Shown piece after piece: positions 1 through 6,248 of a stretch of DNA of 12,706 nucleotides. The DNA comes from Lentisphaeria bacterium (lineage in GTDB: Bacteria > Verrucomicrobiota > Lentisphaeria > Oligosphaerales > Oligosphaeraceae). Both the position numbers and the translations under genes were made by a program. The stretch covers positions 1-12,706 of the forward strand of contig JAEDNB010000046.1 in the NCBI GenBank assembly GCA_016302725.1, read 5' to 3'. The first letter of the stretch is position 1. Each line of letters starts with the position of its first letter. The notes beneath the pieces were generated by a model. It ran no database searches, had not been told where the DNA came from, and saw nothing but the letters and a program-made list of their open reading frames with translations.

Positions 1-1646
1 TCACCAACTACATCATGCTGGAATACGGCCAGCCCCTCCACGCCTTCGACCTGGATGAACTGGCAGGCCGTCAAATCATCGTCCGCCGGGCGAAGGACGG
101 GGAGACCATCACCACCCTGGACGGCACCAAGTTGACCCTGACCCCGGAAAACCTCCTCATCGCCGACGCCGAGAAGGGGGTGGCCCTGGCGGGAATCATG
201 GGCGGCGAAAACTCCATGATCACCGAAAAGACCACCACCGTCCTCCTGGAGGCGGCAGCCTTCGACCGCACCAACATCCGCCTCTCCTCCCGCAACCTGG
301 GGAAGGCCACCGACGCCAGCTACACCTACGAGCGGGGAGTCGCCCCCGAGACCAGCGCCCTGGCCAGCGAACGCGCCGCCAGCCTCCTCTGCCAGCTGGC
401 GGGAGCCACCCAGGTGGGGGACCCCCTGGACTGCTATCCCAGGCCCTGGCAAAGCGAAACCATCACCGCCAGCGCCAGCCGCATCAACGCCCTCCTGGGC
501 CTGGAGCTCACCGCCGCCCAGGTGGCCGACCTCCTCCGCCGCAGGGGCATCCAGGTGACCCGCGTGGAGGAGGACCAGGTCACCGTCCAGACCCCCTGGT
601 GGAGATTCGACCTGCACGCCCCCGTGGACCTGGCCGAGGAAGTGGCCCAGATGACGGGGCTGGACGCCATCCCCGAGGCGACCCCCGTGGCCGCCCTGGG
701 GGGGAGCGCCAAGGATGACTGCTACCTCCTCCAGGAGAGCACCCGCCATCGCCTGATGGCCCTGGGGCTGGACGAGGTGATGAACTACACCCTGTGGTCC
801 CAGGCCCAGTGCCTGGCGGGCACCGGCCTGGCCCCCCAGCAGCTCCTCCAGGTCTCCAACCCCATCTCCCAGGACACCGCCTTCCTCCGCCCCACCCTCC
901 TGCCGGGCCTCCTCCAGGTCGTGGCCCACAACGTGGCCCACAACCAGCACGACCTCTCCCTCTTCGAGATGGGCCGGGTCTTCCTCCTGGAGAACGGCTC
1001 CCCCGTGGAGCGCCTCCAGGCGGGCATCGCCCTGACGGGGCGGCGCCATCCCGAGCGCTATGGCAAAGAGAAGGCCGAAGCGGTGGATTTCTACGACCTG
1101 AAGGGAATGGTGGAGGACTACCTGGACGACTGCCAGTTGGCCGGCTTCACCCGCTGCGAGGCGGCCGAGCATCCCGCCTTCCAGAAAGGCGCCTGCGCCC
1201 GCATCGTGGCCAAGAACAAGAAGACCCTGGCCTATCTGGGCGCCGCCGCCCCCTCCCTCACCAAGGGCATTCGCCTGCGCAACCCCCTCTTCCTGGCCCT
1301 CATCGACGTGGAGGCCGTGGCCAGCGCCCCCCATCCCGCCCGGAAATTCCAGGAACTGCCCCATTTCCCCGGCGTGGAGCGGGACATCTCCTTCATTGCC
1401 CCCGCCTCCCTTACCAACCAGCAGGTGGTGGACGCCATCCGCTCCCTGAAAATCGAGAAGGTGGCCCAGGTCACCCTCTTCGACCTCTTCCAGGACGACA
1501 AGGTGCTGGGGGAGGGGAAGCGCTCCCTGGCCTATACCGTCACCTACCAGGACCCCGAACGCACCCTCACGGATGACGAGGTCAACCAGCTCCAGGAGAA
1601 ACTCCGCCAGGGGCTGGTGAAGAAACTGGGCGTGGAGCTGCGCTGA
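1..1646 (+). CDS. pheT: Phenylalanine--tRNA ligase beta subunit, 3' part (5' end outside window)
   Basis: Beta subunit of the cytoplasmic (alpha-beta)2 phenylalanyl-tRNA synthetase, which charges tRNA-Phe. The reading frame is open from the first full codon at base 3 and ends in TGA at 1644-1646, giving 547 residues. Full-length PheT is about 800, so the N-terminal tRNA-binding and B1 regions lie upstream. The visible order is the end of the B3/B4 editing domain (GQPLHAFDLDEL, GIMGGENS, up to about base 370), then B5 (about 445-690, ending in DLAEEVAQMTGLD). A degenerate catalytic-like core follows (about 710-1310, with SNPISQDTAFLRPTLLPGLL and LFEMGRVF). The C-terminal ferredoxin-fold anticodon-binding domain (about 1345-1643) contains FPGVERDISF and TLFDLFQDDKVLGEGKRSLAY. 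All family hallmarks are intact. rsmI follows 11 bases later on the same strand, suggesting cotranscription. Confidence 0.97.
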   Translation, partial: TNYIMLEYGQPLHAFDLDELAGRQIIVRRAKDGETITTLDGTKLTLTPENLLIADAEKGVALAGIMGGENSMITEKTTTVLLEAAAFDRTNIRLSSRNLGKATDASYTYERGVAPETSALASERAASLLCQLAGATQVGDPLDCYPRPWQSETITASASRINALLGLELTAAQVADLLRRRGIQVTRVEEDQVTVQTPWWRFDLHAPVDLAEEVAQMTGLDAIPEATPVAALGGSAKDDCYLLQESTRHRLMALGLDEVMNYTLWSQAQCLAGTGLAPQQLLQVSNPISQDTAFLRPTLLPGLLQVVAHNVAHNQHDLSLFEMGRVFLLENGSPVERLQAGIALTGRRHPERYGKEKAEAVDFYDLKGMVEDYLDDCQLAGFTRCEAAEHPAFQKGACARIVAKNKKTLAYLGAAAPSLTKGIRLRNPLFLALIDVEAVASAPHPARKFQELPHFPGVERDISFIAPASLTNQQVVDAIRSLKIEKVAQVTLFDLFQDDKVLGEGKRSLAYTVTYQDPERTLTDDEVNQLQEKLRQGLVKKLGVELR

Positions 1647-1657
1647 CGCCGGCCCCC

Positions 1658-2371
1658 ATGGGAACCCTGACGGTCATCGCCACCCCCATCGGGAACCTGG
1701 GGGATGTCTCCCCCCGCACCCGGGAGGCCCTCTCCGCCCAGGAAATCCTCTGCTGCGAGGACACCCGGCATACGGGGAACCTGGTGAGCCTCCTGGGCAT
1801 CCCCCGCCCGGCGCTCTACGTGGCGAACCACGAATTCAACGAGAGGGCCATGGCCCGGCGCATTGTGGAATGGCTGGACCAGGGGAAGAAGGTGGGGCTT
1901 TGCAGCGATGCCGGCTATCCCCTGGTCAGCGACCCGGGCTATCCCGCCGTGGCGGCCGCCATCGCCGCCGGCCACGAGATAGACGTGATTCCCGGCGCCA
2001 GTGCCGCCCCCCTGGCCCTCATCGCCTCCGGGCTCCCTCCCTCCAGTTATCTCTTCAAGGGCTTTCCGCCCCGGAAGCCCGGGCACAGGAGGGCCTTCCT
2101 GGAGGAGGACGCCGCCTCCCGCCATACCCTGATTTTCTACGAATCCCCCTTCCGCGTGGGAAAATTCCTGGGGGAGGCCCGGGAGGTCCTGGGGGACAGG
2201 CAGGCCGCCGTCTGCCTGGAACTGACCAAGCAGTTCCAGCGCACCCTCCGGGGGACGCTCTCCCAGCTGGCCCAACGCTTCCAGGAGGCCCCCCCCAAGG
2301 GCGAGGCGGTAATTGTCATCCGGGGATGCTCCCCCAGGGAGAAGGAGGCCCCGGAGGGCGAGGACGCCTGA
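1658..2371 (+). CDS. rsmI: 16S rRNA 2'-O-ribose methyltransferase RsmI (short form)
   Basis: SAM-dependent methyltransferase of the tetrapyrrole-methylase fold. The family 2'-O-methylates C1402 of 16S rRNA in the decoding centre. The family signature is complete in order: TVIATPIGNLGDVSPR at 5-20, CEDTRHTG at 33-40, SDAGYPLVSDPGYPAV at 83-98 (the SAM-site loop), PGASAAPLALIASGLP at 112-127, FKGFPPRK at 133-140, FYESPFRV at 160-167 and LELTKQFQRTLRG at 187-199. It is 237 residues, whereas many RsmI proteins are about 270-290. It stops soon after GEAVIVIRG, so the small C-terminal helical domain often present is absent. The ATG is preceded only by CGCCGGCCCCC with no Shine-Dalgarno, so translation may depend on coupling to pheT 11 bases upstream. 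The start is set by the motif at residue 2 onward and by the pheT stop. Confidence 0.95.
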   Translation: MGTLTVIATPIGNLGDVSPRTREALSAQEILCCEDTRHTGNLVSLLGIPRPALYVANHEFNERAMARRIVEWLDQGKKVGLCSDAGYPLVSDPGYPAVAAAIAAGHEIDVIPGASAAPLALIASGLPPSSYLFKGFPPRKPGHRRAFLEEDAASRHTLIFYESPFRVGKFLGEAREVLGDRQAAVCLELTKQFQRTLRGTLSQLAQRFQEAPPKGEAVIVIRGCSPREKEAPEGEDA

Positions 2372-2409
2372 TTTTCCCCCACCCCACCCAGAGCCCCGCT
2401 TCTTGCCCC

Positions 2410-3300
2410 ATGGCCAGGATCCTCCTCGTCGACGCCTATTCCCAGATATTCCGGCTCTTCCACGCCATCCCCCCCCTCTCCAACGGGCAGGGGACGCCCA
2501 CCAACGCCCTCTATGGCATGGCCAGGCTCCTGCTCCAATTGGACAAGGAGTTCCCCGCCGAATACGGCGCCCTGGTCTTCGACTGCGGGAAATGCGTCCG
2601 CCGCACGGCCCTGCTTCCCCAATACAAGGCACAGCGCCCCCCCATGCCCGAGGAACTGCGCTGCCAGGTCCCCCGCATCCGCCGCTGGGCACAGGCCTTC
2701 GGATGGAGGCTCCTGGAACGGGAGGGCTTCGAGGCCGACGACCTGCTGGCCGCCATCGCCGCCCGGCGGGAGGGGACGCCCGTCACCATCCTGACTGCGG
2801 ACAAGGACCTGGGCCAACTGGTCCAGGACGGCCAGGTGCAGATTCTCAAGCCCGAAAAGGGCGGCCGCTGGCAAACCCTGGGGGAACGGGAAATCCAGGA
2901 AAAGCACGGCGTCCCCCCCTGCCAGTTGCGGGATTTCCTGGCCCTCCTGGGGGACACGGCGGACAACATCCCCGGCATCCCCGGGTGCGGCCCCAAGACC
3001 GCCGCCCGGCTCCTCCAGCAATGGGGCTCCATCGACGCCCTCCTGGAACACCTGGAGGAGATGCCCGAGGGGAAGCTTAAGGCCAGCCTGCGGGAAAACC
3101 GGGAACGCCTCCTCCAGAACCGGGACCTGGTGCAGTTGGACGACACCCCGCCGGAGGGCTGGGAAGGCCTGGAGACCCTGCGGCGGCACGCCCCGGACTG
3201 GCCCCTCCTGGAAGCCCTGTGCCAGGAGGAGGGAATCCACGCCTTTGACGAGGAGCTGCGAAAGCACTCCCTCCCCCGGCAGCTCACCCTGGGCTTCTGA
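2410..3300 (+). CDS. Stand-alone 5'-3' exonuclease (DNA polymerase I N-terminal domain type / flap nuclease)
   Basis: A 296-residue metal-dependent 5' nuclease of the PIN/FEN fold, matching the 5'-3' exonuclease domain of DNA polymerase I but with no polymerase attached. Expected role: removing RNA primers or 5' flaps during replication and repair. Visible metal and catalytic residues: D8 in LLVDAY, D58 in VFDCG, the helical-arch segment YKAQRPPMPEEL (72-83), ADD at 109-111, TADKDL at 129-134 (D131, D133), and the helix-3-turn-helix DNA-binding element GDTADNIPGIPGCGPKTAA (181-199). The protein ends exactly in QLTLGF (291-296), which resembles a bacterial sliding-clamp-binding hexapeptide. 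The chosen ATG is the first in frame after rsmI and places LLVDAY at the usual N-terminal position. It lacks a visible Shine-Dalgarno. rsmI ends 38 bases upstream, so it is probably the third gene of the pheT-rsmI transcript. Confidence 0.93.
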   Translation: MARILLVDAYSQIFRLFHAIPPLSNGQGTPTNALYGMARLLLQLDKEFPAEYGALVFDCGKCVRRTALLPQYKAQRPPMPEELRCQVPRIRRWAQAFGWRLLEREGFEADDLLAAIAARREGTPVTILTADKDLGQLVQDGQVQILKPEKGGRWQTLGEREIQEKHGVPPCQLRDFLALLGDTADNIPGIPGCGPKTAARLLQQWGSIDALLEHLEEMPEGKLKASLRENRERLLQNRDLVQLDDTPPEGWEGLETLRRHAPDWPLLEALCQEEGIHAFDEELRKHSLPRQLTLGF

Positions 3301-3329
3301 CCCCCCCCGCGAAAATATCATCCCCCCCT

Positions 3330-3353
3330 GCTTCCCCGGCGCCCGGGGAAAGC
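3330..3353. terminator. GC-rich hairpin between convergent genes, possible bidirectional terminator
   Basis: GCTTCCCCGG (3330-3339) and CCGGGGAAAGC (3343-3353) form a ten-pair stem with one bulged base and a three-base loop. It lies in the 57-base gap between the exonuclease stop (3300) and the anti-sigma stop (3358), where a shared terminator is expected. No T-tract follows on either strand, so intrinsic termination is uncertain. It may instead be a 3'-end-stabilising or Rho-assisted structure. Confidence 0.45.
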
Positions 3354-3357
3354 GGCG

Positions 3358-3570
3358 CTATGCCTGCTTCCGGTGAGTCGCCTCCTGGCTCTGGAAACTC
3401 TCCATGCTATTGCGCACTTCCTGGACCAGCTTGTCATTCTCCTCCAGTTCCGCCAGCAGCTTTGCACAGGCGGGGCATTCCTTGAGGTGGGACGCGCAGT
3501 TGATGCGCCCCAGGACGGACATTTCCTTGTGACGGAAAAGTTCCAGTTCGTCTTCTGTGTAGTGTCTCAT
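3358..3570 (-). CDS. Small zinc-binding anti-sigma factor (ZAS-type), partner of the adjacent ECF sigma
   Basis: A 70-residue soluble protein. NCASHLKECPACAKL (24-38) contains C25 followed by H28-x3-C32-x2-C35, the HxxxCxxC signature of zinc-containing anti-sigma domains. The region from about 38 to 62 is charged, probably helical (AKLLAELEENDKLVQEVRNS) and could be the sigma-binding helix. There is no transmembrane segment, so it should act in the cytoplasm, unlike membrane-anchored anti-sigmas. Its ATG overlaps the TGA of the sigma gene (ATGA on the minus strand, plus 3567-3570). AAGGA with a six-base spacer precedes the start, so the two should be made in a coupled ratio. Inferred role: sequestering the sigma factor until zinc or thiol status or another signal changes. 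A zinc-finger protein of other function cannot be excluded, but the context is strong. Confidence 0.8.
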   Translation of the reverse strand: MRHYTEDELELFRHKEMSVLGRINCASHLKECPACAKLLAELEENDKLVQEVRNSMESFQSQEATHRKQA

Positions 3571-4175
3571 TTTTCTTCCTTCTCGATTTTCGCGATGATT
3601 TGCCTCAATGCCGCCACGCAGCGGTTCTTCGCAACGTAGACGGAATCCACGGAAAGGTTCAGGACTTTCGCCACCTCCTTGACCGGGCGTTCCTGGAGGG
3701 TATAGAGTTCGAAGGCGGAGTAGGTGGAGGGGCGCACCCTCTGGCGGAGTTCCGTCATCGCCTGGTTCAGCACATGGCTGCGCCAGTTGTCGTTCCAGGA
3801 GGTGTCGAAGCGCTGGCAATAGACCGGTTCGGGCACCTCCTCCAGCATCTTGAAACTCCAGCGGCTATGGTAGATTTTCAGGGCCTGGTTCCGGACGATT
3901 CCCCGGAAATAGTGGCGGAAGCGCCCCTTGGATTCGTCGTGCTGGAAGGAGACATGGTCGGGCACGTGGTCGGGATCGTATTTCCCCACGATGTCCTTCC
4001 GGAAGATTTCGCACATCACATTCTGCACCAGTTCCTCGTTCTCCGCGGGCTCCAGTCCGCAGTCCTTCCCCACCAGGTAAATCAGCGGGCGGTATGTGTC
4101 GTAGAACTCCTTCCAGGAGATTTCATCCCCCCGCCGGACCCGGGCCAACATGGATTTCTTGGTGGTAAAAGCCAT
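3567..4175 (-). CDS. ECF-type RNA polymerase sigma factor
   Basis: A 202-residue sigma-70-family protein with only regions 2 and 4. Region 2 is about 15-105 (EFYDTYRPLIYLVGKDCGL, ENEELVQNVMCEIFRK, then RFRHYFRGIVRNQALK as the promoter-recognition helix area). A 30-residue linker follows, then region 4 at about 135-197 with the helix-turn-helix VKEVAKVLNLSVDSVYVAKNR (165-185, the -35 binder). The insertion between regions 2.2 and 2.3 (KYDPDHVPDHVSFQHDESKG) is longer than in classical ECFs and resembles planctomycete/Lentisphaerota-type sigmas. The start at 4175 is preferred because AAGGAG lies eight bases upstream; the frame is open further upstream, but that stretch is GC-rich and not protein-like. 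It is cotranscribed with the anti-sigma gene. A possible self-recognised promoter lies about 110 bases upstream. Confidence 0.92.
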   Translation of the reverse strand: MAFTTKKSMLARVRRGDEISWKEFYDTYRPLIYLVGKDCGLEPAENEELVQNVMCEIFRKDIVGKYDPDHVPDHVSFQHDESKGRFRHYFRGIVRNQALKIYHSRWSFKMLEEVPEPVYCQRFDTSWNDNWRSHVLNQAMTELRQRVRPSTYSAFELYTLQERPVKEVAKVLNLSVDSVYVAKNRCVAALRQIIAKIEKEEK

Positions 4176-4183
4176 TGCCAACA

Positions 4184-4189
4184 CTCCTT
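4184..4189 (-). promoter_or_regulatory. Ribosome binding site fixing the ECF sigma start
   Basis: On the minus strand AAGGAG stands eight bases before the ATG at 4175. The same AAGGAG-N8-ATG arrangement precedes comM and the vWA gene, so it appears to be the strong Shine-Dalgarno form of this genome and supports the start used here. Confidence 0.75.
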
Positions 4190-4199
4190 GACAAGCCTT

Positions 4200-4265
4200 C
4201 CCCCGCCCCGCGTCCACGCTGGCGCGGGGAGGCGGGATTGCGGCTCCGCGGCACACGGCGGAGCC
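4200..4265 (-). promoter_or_regulatory. Two GC-rich hairpins in the sigma-factor mRNA leader
   Basis: Two inverted repeats occupy the leader just upstream of the sigma-gene Shine-Dalgarno. GGCTCCGC (4242-4249) pairs perfectly with GCGGAGCC (4258-4265) around an eight-base loop. CCCCGCG and CGCGGGG pair within about 4204-4231, extendable with a bulge to roughly 4200-4237. The nearer stem ends about ten bases before AAGGAG, so it could affect ribosome access or be sensitive to temperature. Alternatively it is a chance product of GC-rich DNA; the perfect eight-base arms make at least the distal hairpin credible. Confidence 0.4.
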
Positions 4266-4285
4266 CCCTGGGGAAGGAAATTACT

Positions 4286-4312
4286 ATCGTCGTCACCGTA
4301 CTAAAAGGTTCC
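4286..4312 (-). promoter_or_regulatory. Possible ECF-type promoter upstream of the sigma/anti-sigma pair
   Basis: Reading the minus strand, GGAACC (plus 4307-4312) is followed after 17 bases by CGAT (plus 4286-4289). GGAAC-type -35 elements with a C-G-rich -10 about 16-17 bases on are typical of ECF-dependent promoters, and ECF genes are often autoregulated. The -10 is not a strong match. A sigma-70 reading (GATAGT as -10) has no good -35. The predicted mRNA would have a leader of about 100 bases. Confidence 0.35.
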
Positions 4313-4631
4313 GGGGCGAATCTTACACTGTTGCCGGGCAAACCATCGCCTTGGCGCCCCATTTTTCCGCGCAAGTGCCCCTCCTCTTTTCGGGAAGGGG
4401 GGCGGGAATTCCCGGGCGGGGCCATGACTATCAGGCATTTGCCGCCCCGGGAGGACCCTTGGGGAAGCCCCCCGGTATAGTAACGGAAATCCATGAGACC
4501 GGCGGGCGTTCCGGCGGCGGGGAGGGGGCGTCGGAAAACTGTAGCCCTTCCCGGGGGCCTCGGGGTCCCCGCCCCGGAAATTTCCCTTTCCCGGCCTCAT
4601 GGAACGACAATTGCAGAGAGCCAGCCCGACG
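4313..4631. other. Intergenic region between sigma operon and comM, mostly without recognised function
   Basis: This is the remainder of the 470-base divergent gap. It holds a 12-base perfect palindrome CGGGAATTCCCG (4403-4414), a TATAGT hexamer at 4476-4481 that could be a comM -10 box but has no acceptable -35, and a GC-rich inverted repeat at about 4551-4577 built around CGGGG-T-CCCCG. No convincing coding sequence is present on either strand. The comM frame extends upstream in this stretch but is not conserved-looking, and the RBS places the start at 4646. Confidence 0.4.
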
Positions 4632-4637
4632 AAGGAG
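4632..4637 (+). promoter_or_regulatory. Ribosome binding site fixing the comM start
   Basis: AAGGAG lies eight bases before the ATG at 4646. It selects this ATG over an in-frame ATG at 4493, whose 51-residue extension would be Arg/Gly/Pro-rich and absent from the family. Confidence 0.8.
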
Positions 4638-4645
4638 CAGGAGAG

Positions 4646-6205
4646 ATGATTACCAGGACATTGAGCGGAACCATCCAGGGAGTGGATGTGGAGACGGTGG
4701 AAATCGAAGTGAACGCCTACGACCGGGACACCCCCGAACCTCTCCAGGAACCACATTTCAATCTCATCGGGCTGCCGGACGCGGCTGTGCGGGAAAGCCG
4801 GGACCGCGTCAGGACCGCCCTCTCCATGAACGGCGTCCCCATCCCCACCGGCGTGACCACCGTCAACCTGGCCCCCGCCAGCCTGCGGAAGACCGGCGGC
4901 CTCTACGACCTGGCCATCGCCCTCTGCCTGTGCGCCTTCCGCAACCAACTCCCCCGCCGGGTGCTGGAGGAAACCATGGTGGTGGGGGAACTGGCCCTCA
5001 ACGGGGAAATCCGCCCCATCCGGGGCGCCCTTCCCCTGGCAATGCACGCAAAATCCTTGGGCCTGAAGCAGATGGTCCTCCCCCTGGAAAATGCCCGTGA
5101 GGCGGCGGTCTCCGGCATGAAGGTCTACGGAGCCGGCAGCCTCTCCCAGGCAAGGAAACTCCTGGCCGCCCTGGAGGAGGCCACCCCCACCACCGTGGAT
5201 GTGGACAGCCTCTTCCGCAACGCGCTCCAGGGACGCCTGGATTTCCGGGATGTGAAGGGGCAGGATTCCGCCAAGCGCGCCCTCCTCATCGCCGCCGCCG
5301 GATGCCACAATGTCCTGATGGTGGGGCAGCCGGGAGTGGGGAAGAGCCTCATTGCCAACCGCATCCCCGGCATCATGCCCCCCATGACCCTGCGGGAATC
5401 CCTGGAAGTCACCCGAATCTACAGCATCGCGGGGCTGCTTTCCCAGGGCAGCGGCCTGGTGGTGCACCGCCCCTTCCGCTCCCCCCACCACACGGTCTCC
5501 GACGCCGGCCTGATGGGCGGGGGAAGCGGCATCCCCCGACCGGGGGAGGTAACCCTGGCCCACCGGGGCGTCCTCTTCCTGGACGAATTGCCGGAATTCC
5601 GGCGCAACACCCTGGAGGCCCTGCGGCAGCCCATGGAAAACGGATGCGTCACCCTGGCCAGGTCCTCGGGCTCCTACACCTTCCCCTGCCGTTTCATGAT
5701 GGTGGGCGCCATGAACCCCTGCCCCTGCGGATACTTTGGTTCCCAGGAACACCGCTGCCGGTGCACCCCCCTCCAGGTCGCCGCCTACCGGGGACGACTC
5801 TCCGGCCCGCTCCTGGACCGCTTCGACCTCCACCTGGAAGTCCCCCCCCTCCCCCGGGAACTCCTCTTGAGCCCCCACCAGGGCCCCTCCTCCGCCGAAC
5901 TCCGGGAAATCGTCCTGGCCGCCAGGGACAGGCAGTTCCACCGCTTCCAGGACACAGGAATCCTGGACAACGCCGCCATCAAGGGGGCGGATTTGGACCG
6001 CTTCTGCCGGCTGGACGAACGGGGGAAGCTCTTCATGCGCCAGGCACTGGAGGCAAAGCATCTCTCCGCCCGCTCCTACGACCGCATCCTCCGGGTCGCC
6101 CGCACCTGCGCCGACCTCAATGGGCACGAGGAAATCACGGACGAGGAACTGGCGGAGGCCAGCCAATACCGCACCATGGACCAGAAGCCCGAGGTTCCCT
6201 GGTGA
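4646..6205 (+). CDS. comM: ComM/YifB-family Mg-chelatase-like AAA+ ATPase
   Basis: A 519-residue protein, close to the usual length of about 505-515. ComM-family proteins are hexameric helicases that promote branch migration of incoming DNA during natural transformation; the family is also widespread in bacteria not known to be competent. Domain order: an N-terminal ChlI/Lon-like domain (about 20-165; GLPDAAVRESRDRVR, NLAPASLRKTGGLYDLAIAL, GELALNGEIRPIRGALP), the AAA+ core with Walker A GQPGVGKS (227-234), FRSPHHTVSDAGLMGGG (277-293), Walker B VLFLDELPEF (309-318), the paired-cysteine element NPCPCGY...CRC (358-373), and SGPLLDRFDLH with the arginine finger R392 (386-396). A C-terminal Mg-chelatase domain follows with LSARSYDRILRVARTCADL. 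All catalytic residues are present. The gene is monocistronic here, with convergent neighbours downstream and a divergent sigma operon upstream. Confidence 0.96.
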   Translation: MITRTLSGTIQGVDVETVEIEVNAYDRDTPEPLQEPHFNLIGLPDAAVRESRDRVRTALSMNGVPIPTGVTTVNLAPASLRKTGGLYDLAIALCLCAFRNQLPRRVLEETMVVGELALNGEIRPIRGALPLAMHAKSLGLKQMVLPLENAREAAVSGMKVYGAGSLSQARKLLAALEEATPTTVDVDSLFRNALQGRLDFRDVKGQDSAKRALLIAAAGCHNVLMVGQPGVGKSLIANRIPGIMPPMTLRESLEVTRIYSIAGLLSQGSGLVVHRPFRSPHHTVSDAGLMGGGSGIPRPGEVTLAHRGVLFLDELPEFRRNTLEALRQPMENGCVTLARSSGSYTFPCRFMMVGAMNPCPCGYFGSQEHRCRCTPLQVAAYRGRLSGPLLDRFDLHLEVPPLPRELLLSPHQGPSSAELREIVLAARDRQFHRFQDTGILDNAAIKGADLDRFCRLDERGKLFMRQALEAKHLSARSYDRILRVARTCADLNGHEEITDEELAEASQYRTMDQKPEVPW

Positions 6206-6222
6206 GCCCAGGCCGGCGCCTC

Positions 6223-6243
6223 CCCGCCGCCTTGGCCGGCGGG
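6223..6243. terminator. GC-rich hairpin between comM and the minus-strand operon
   Basis: CCCGCCG (6223-6229) pairs with CGGCGGG (6237-6243) across a seven-base loop. It sits in the 43-base gap between two convergent stop codons (6205 and 6249). There is no T-tract, so it is only a candidate bidirectional terminator. Its placement mirrors the hairpin at 3330-3353. Confidence 0.4.
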
Positions 6244-6248
6244 CGTGG

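Noticed and set aside
2137..3321. Minus-strand open frame of 394 codons opposite rsmI and the exonuclease
   Set aside because: It spans two unrelated real genes and reads as low-complexity sequence; a shadow of codon bias.
4476..4481. TATAGT as the -10 box of a comM promoter
   Set aside because: No plausible -35 hexamer 16-18 bases upstream; mentioned only in the intergenic note.
4301..6166. A 621-codon open frame on the minus strand opposite comM
   Set aside because: Low-complexity Gly/Val/His/Gln composition and no RBS; comM on the other strand carries every family motif.
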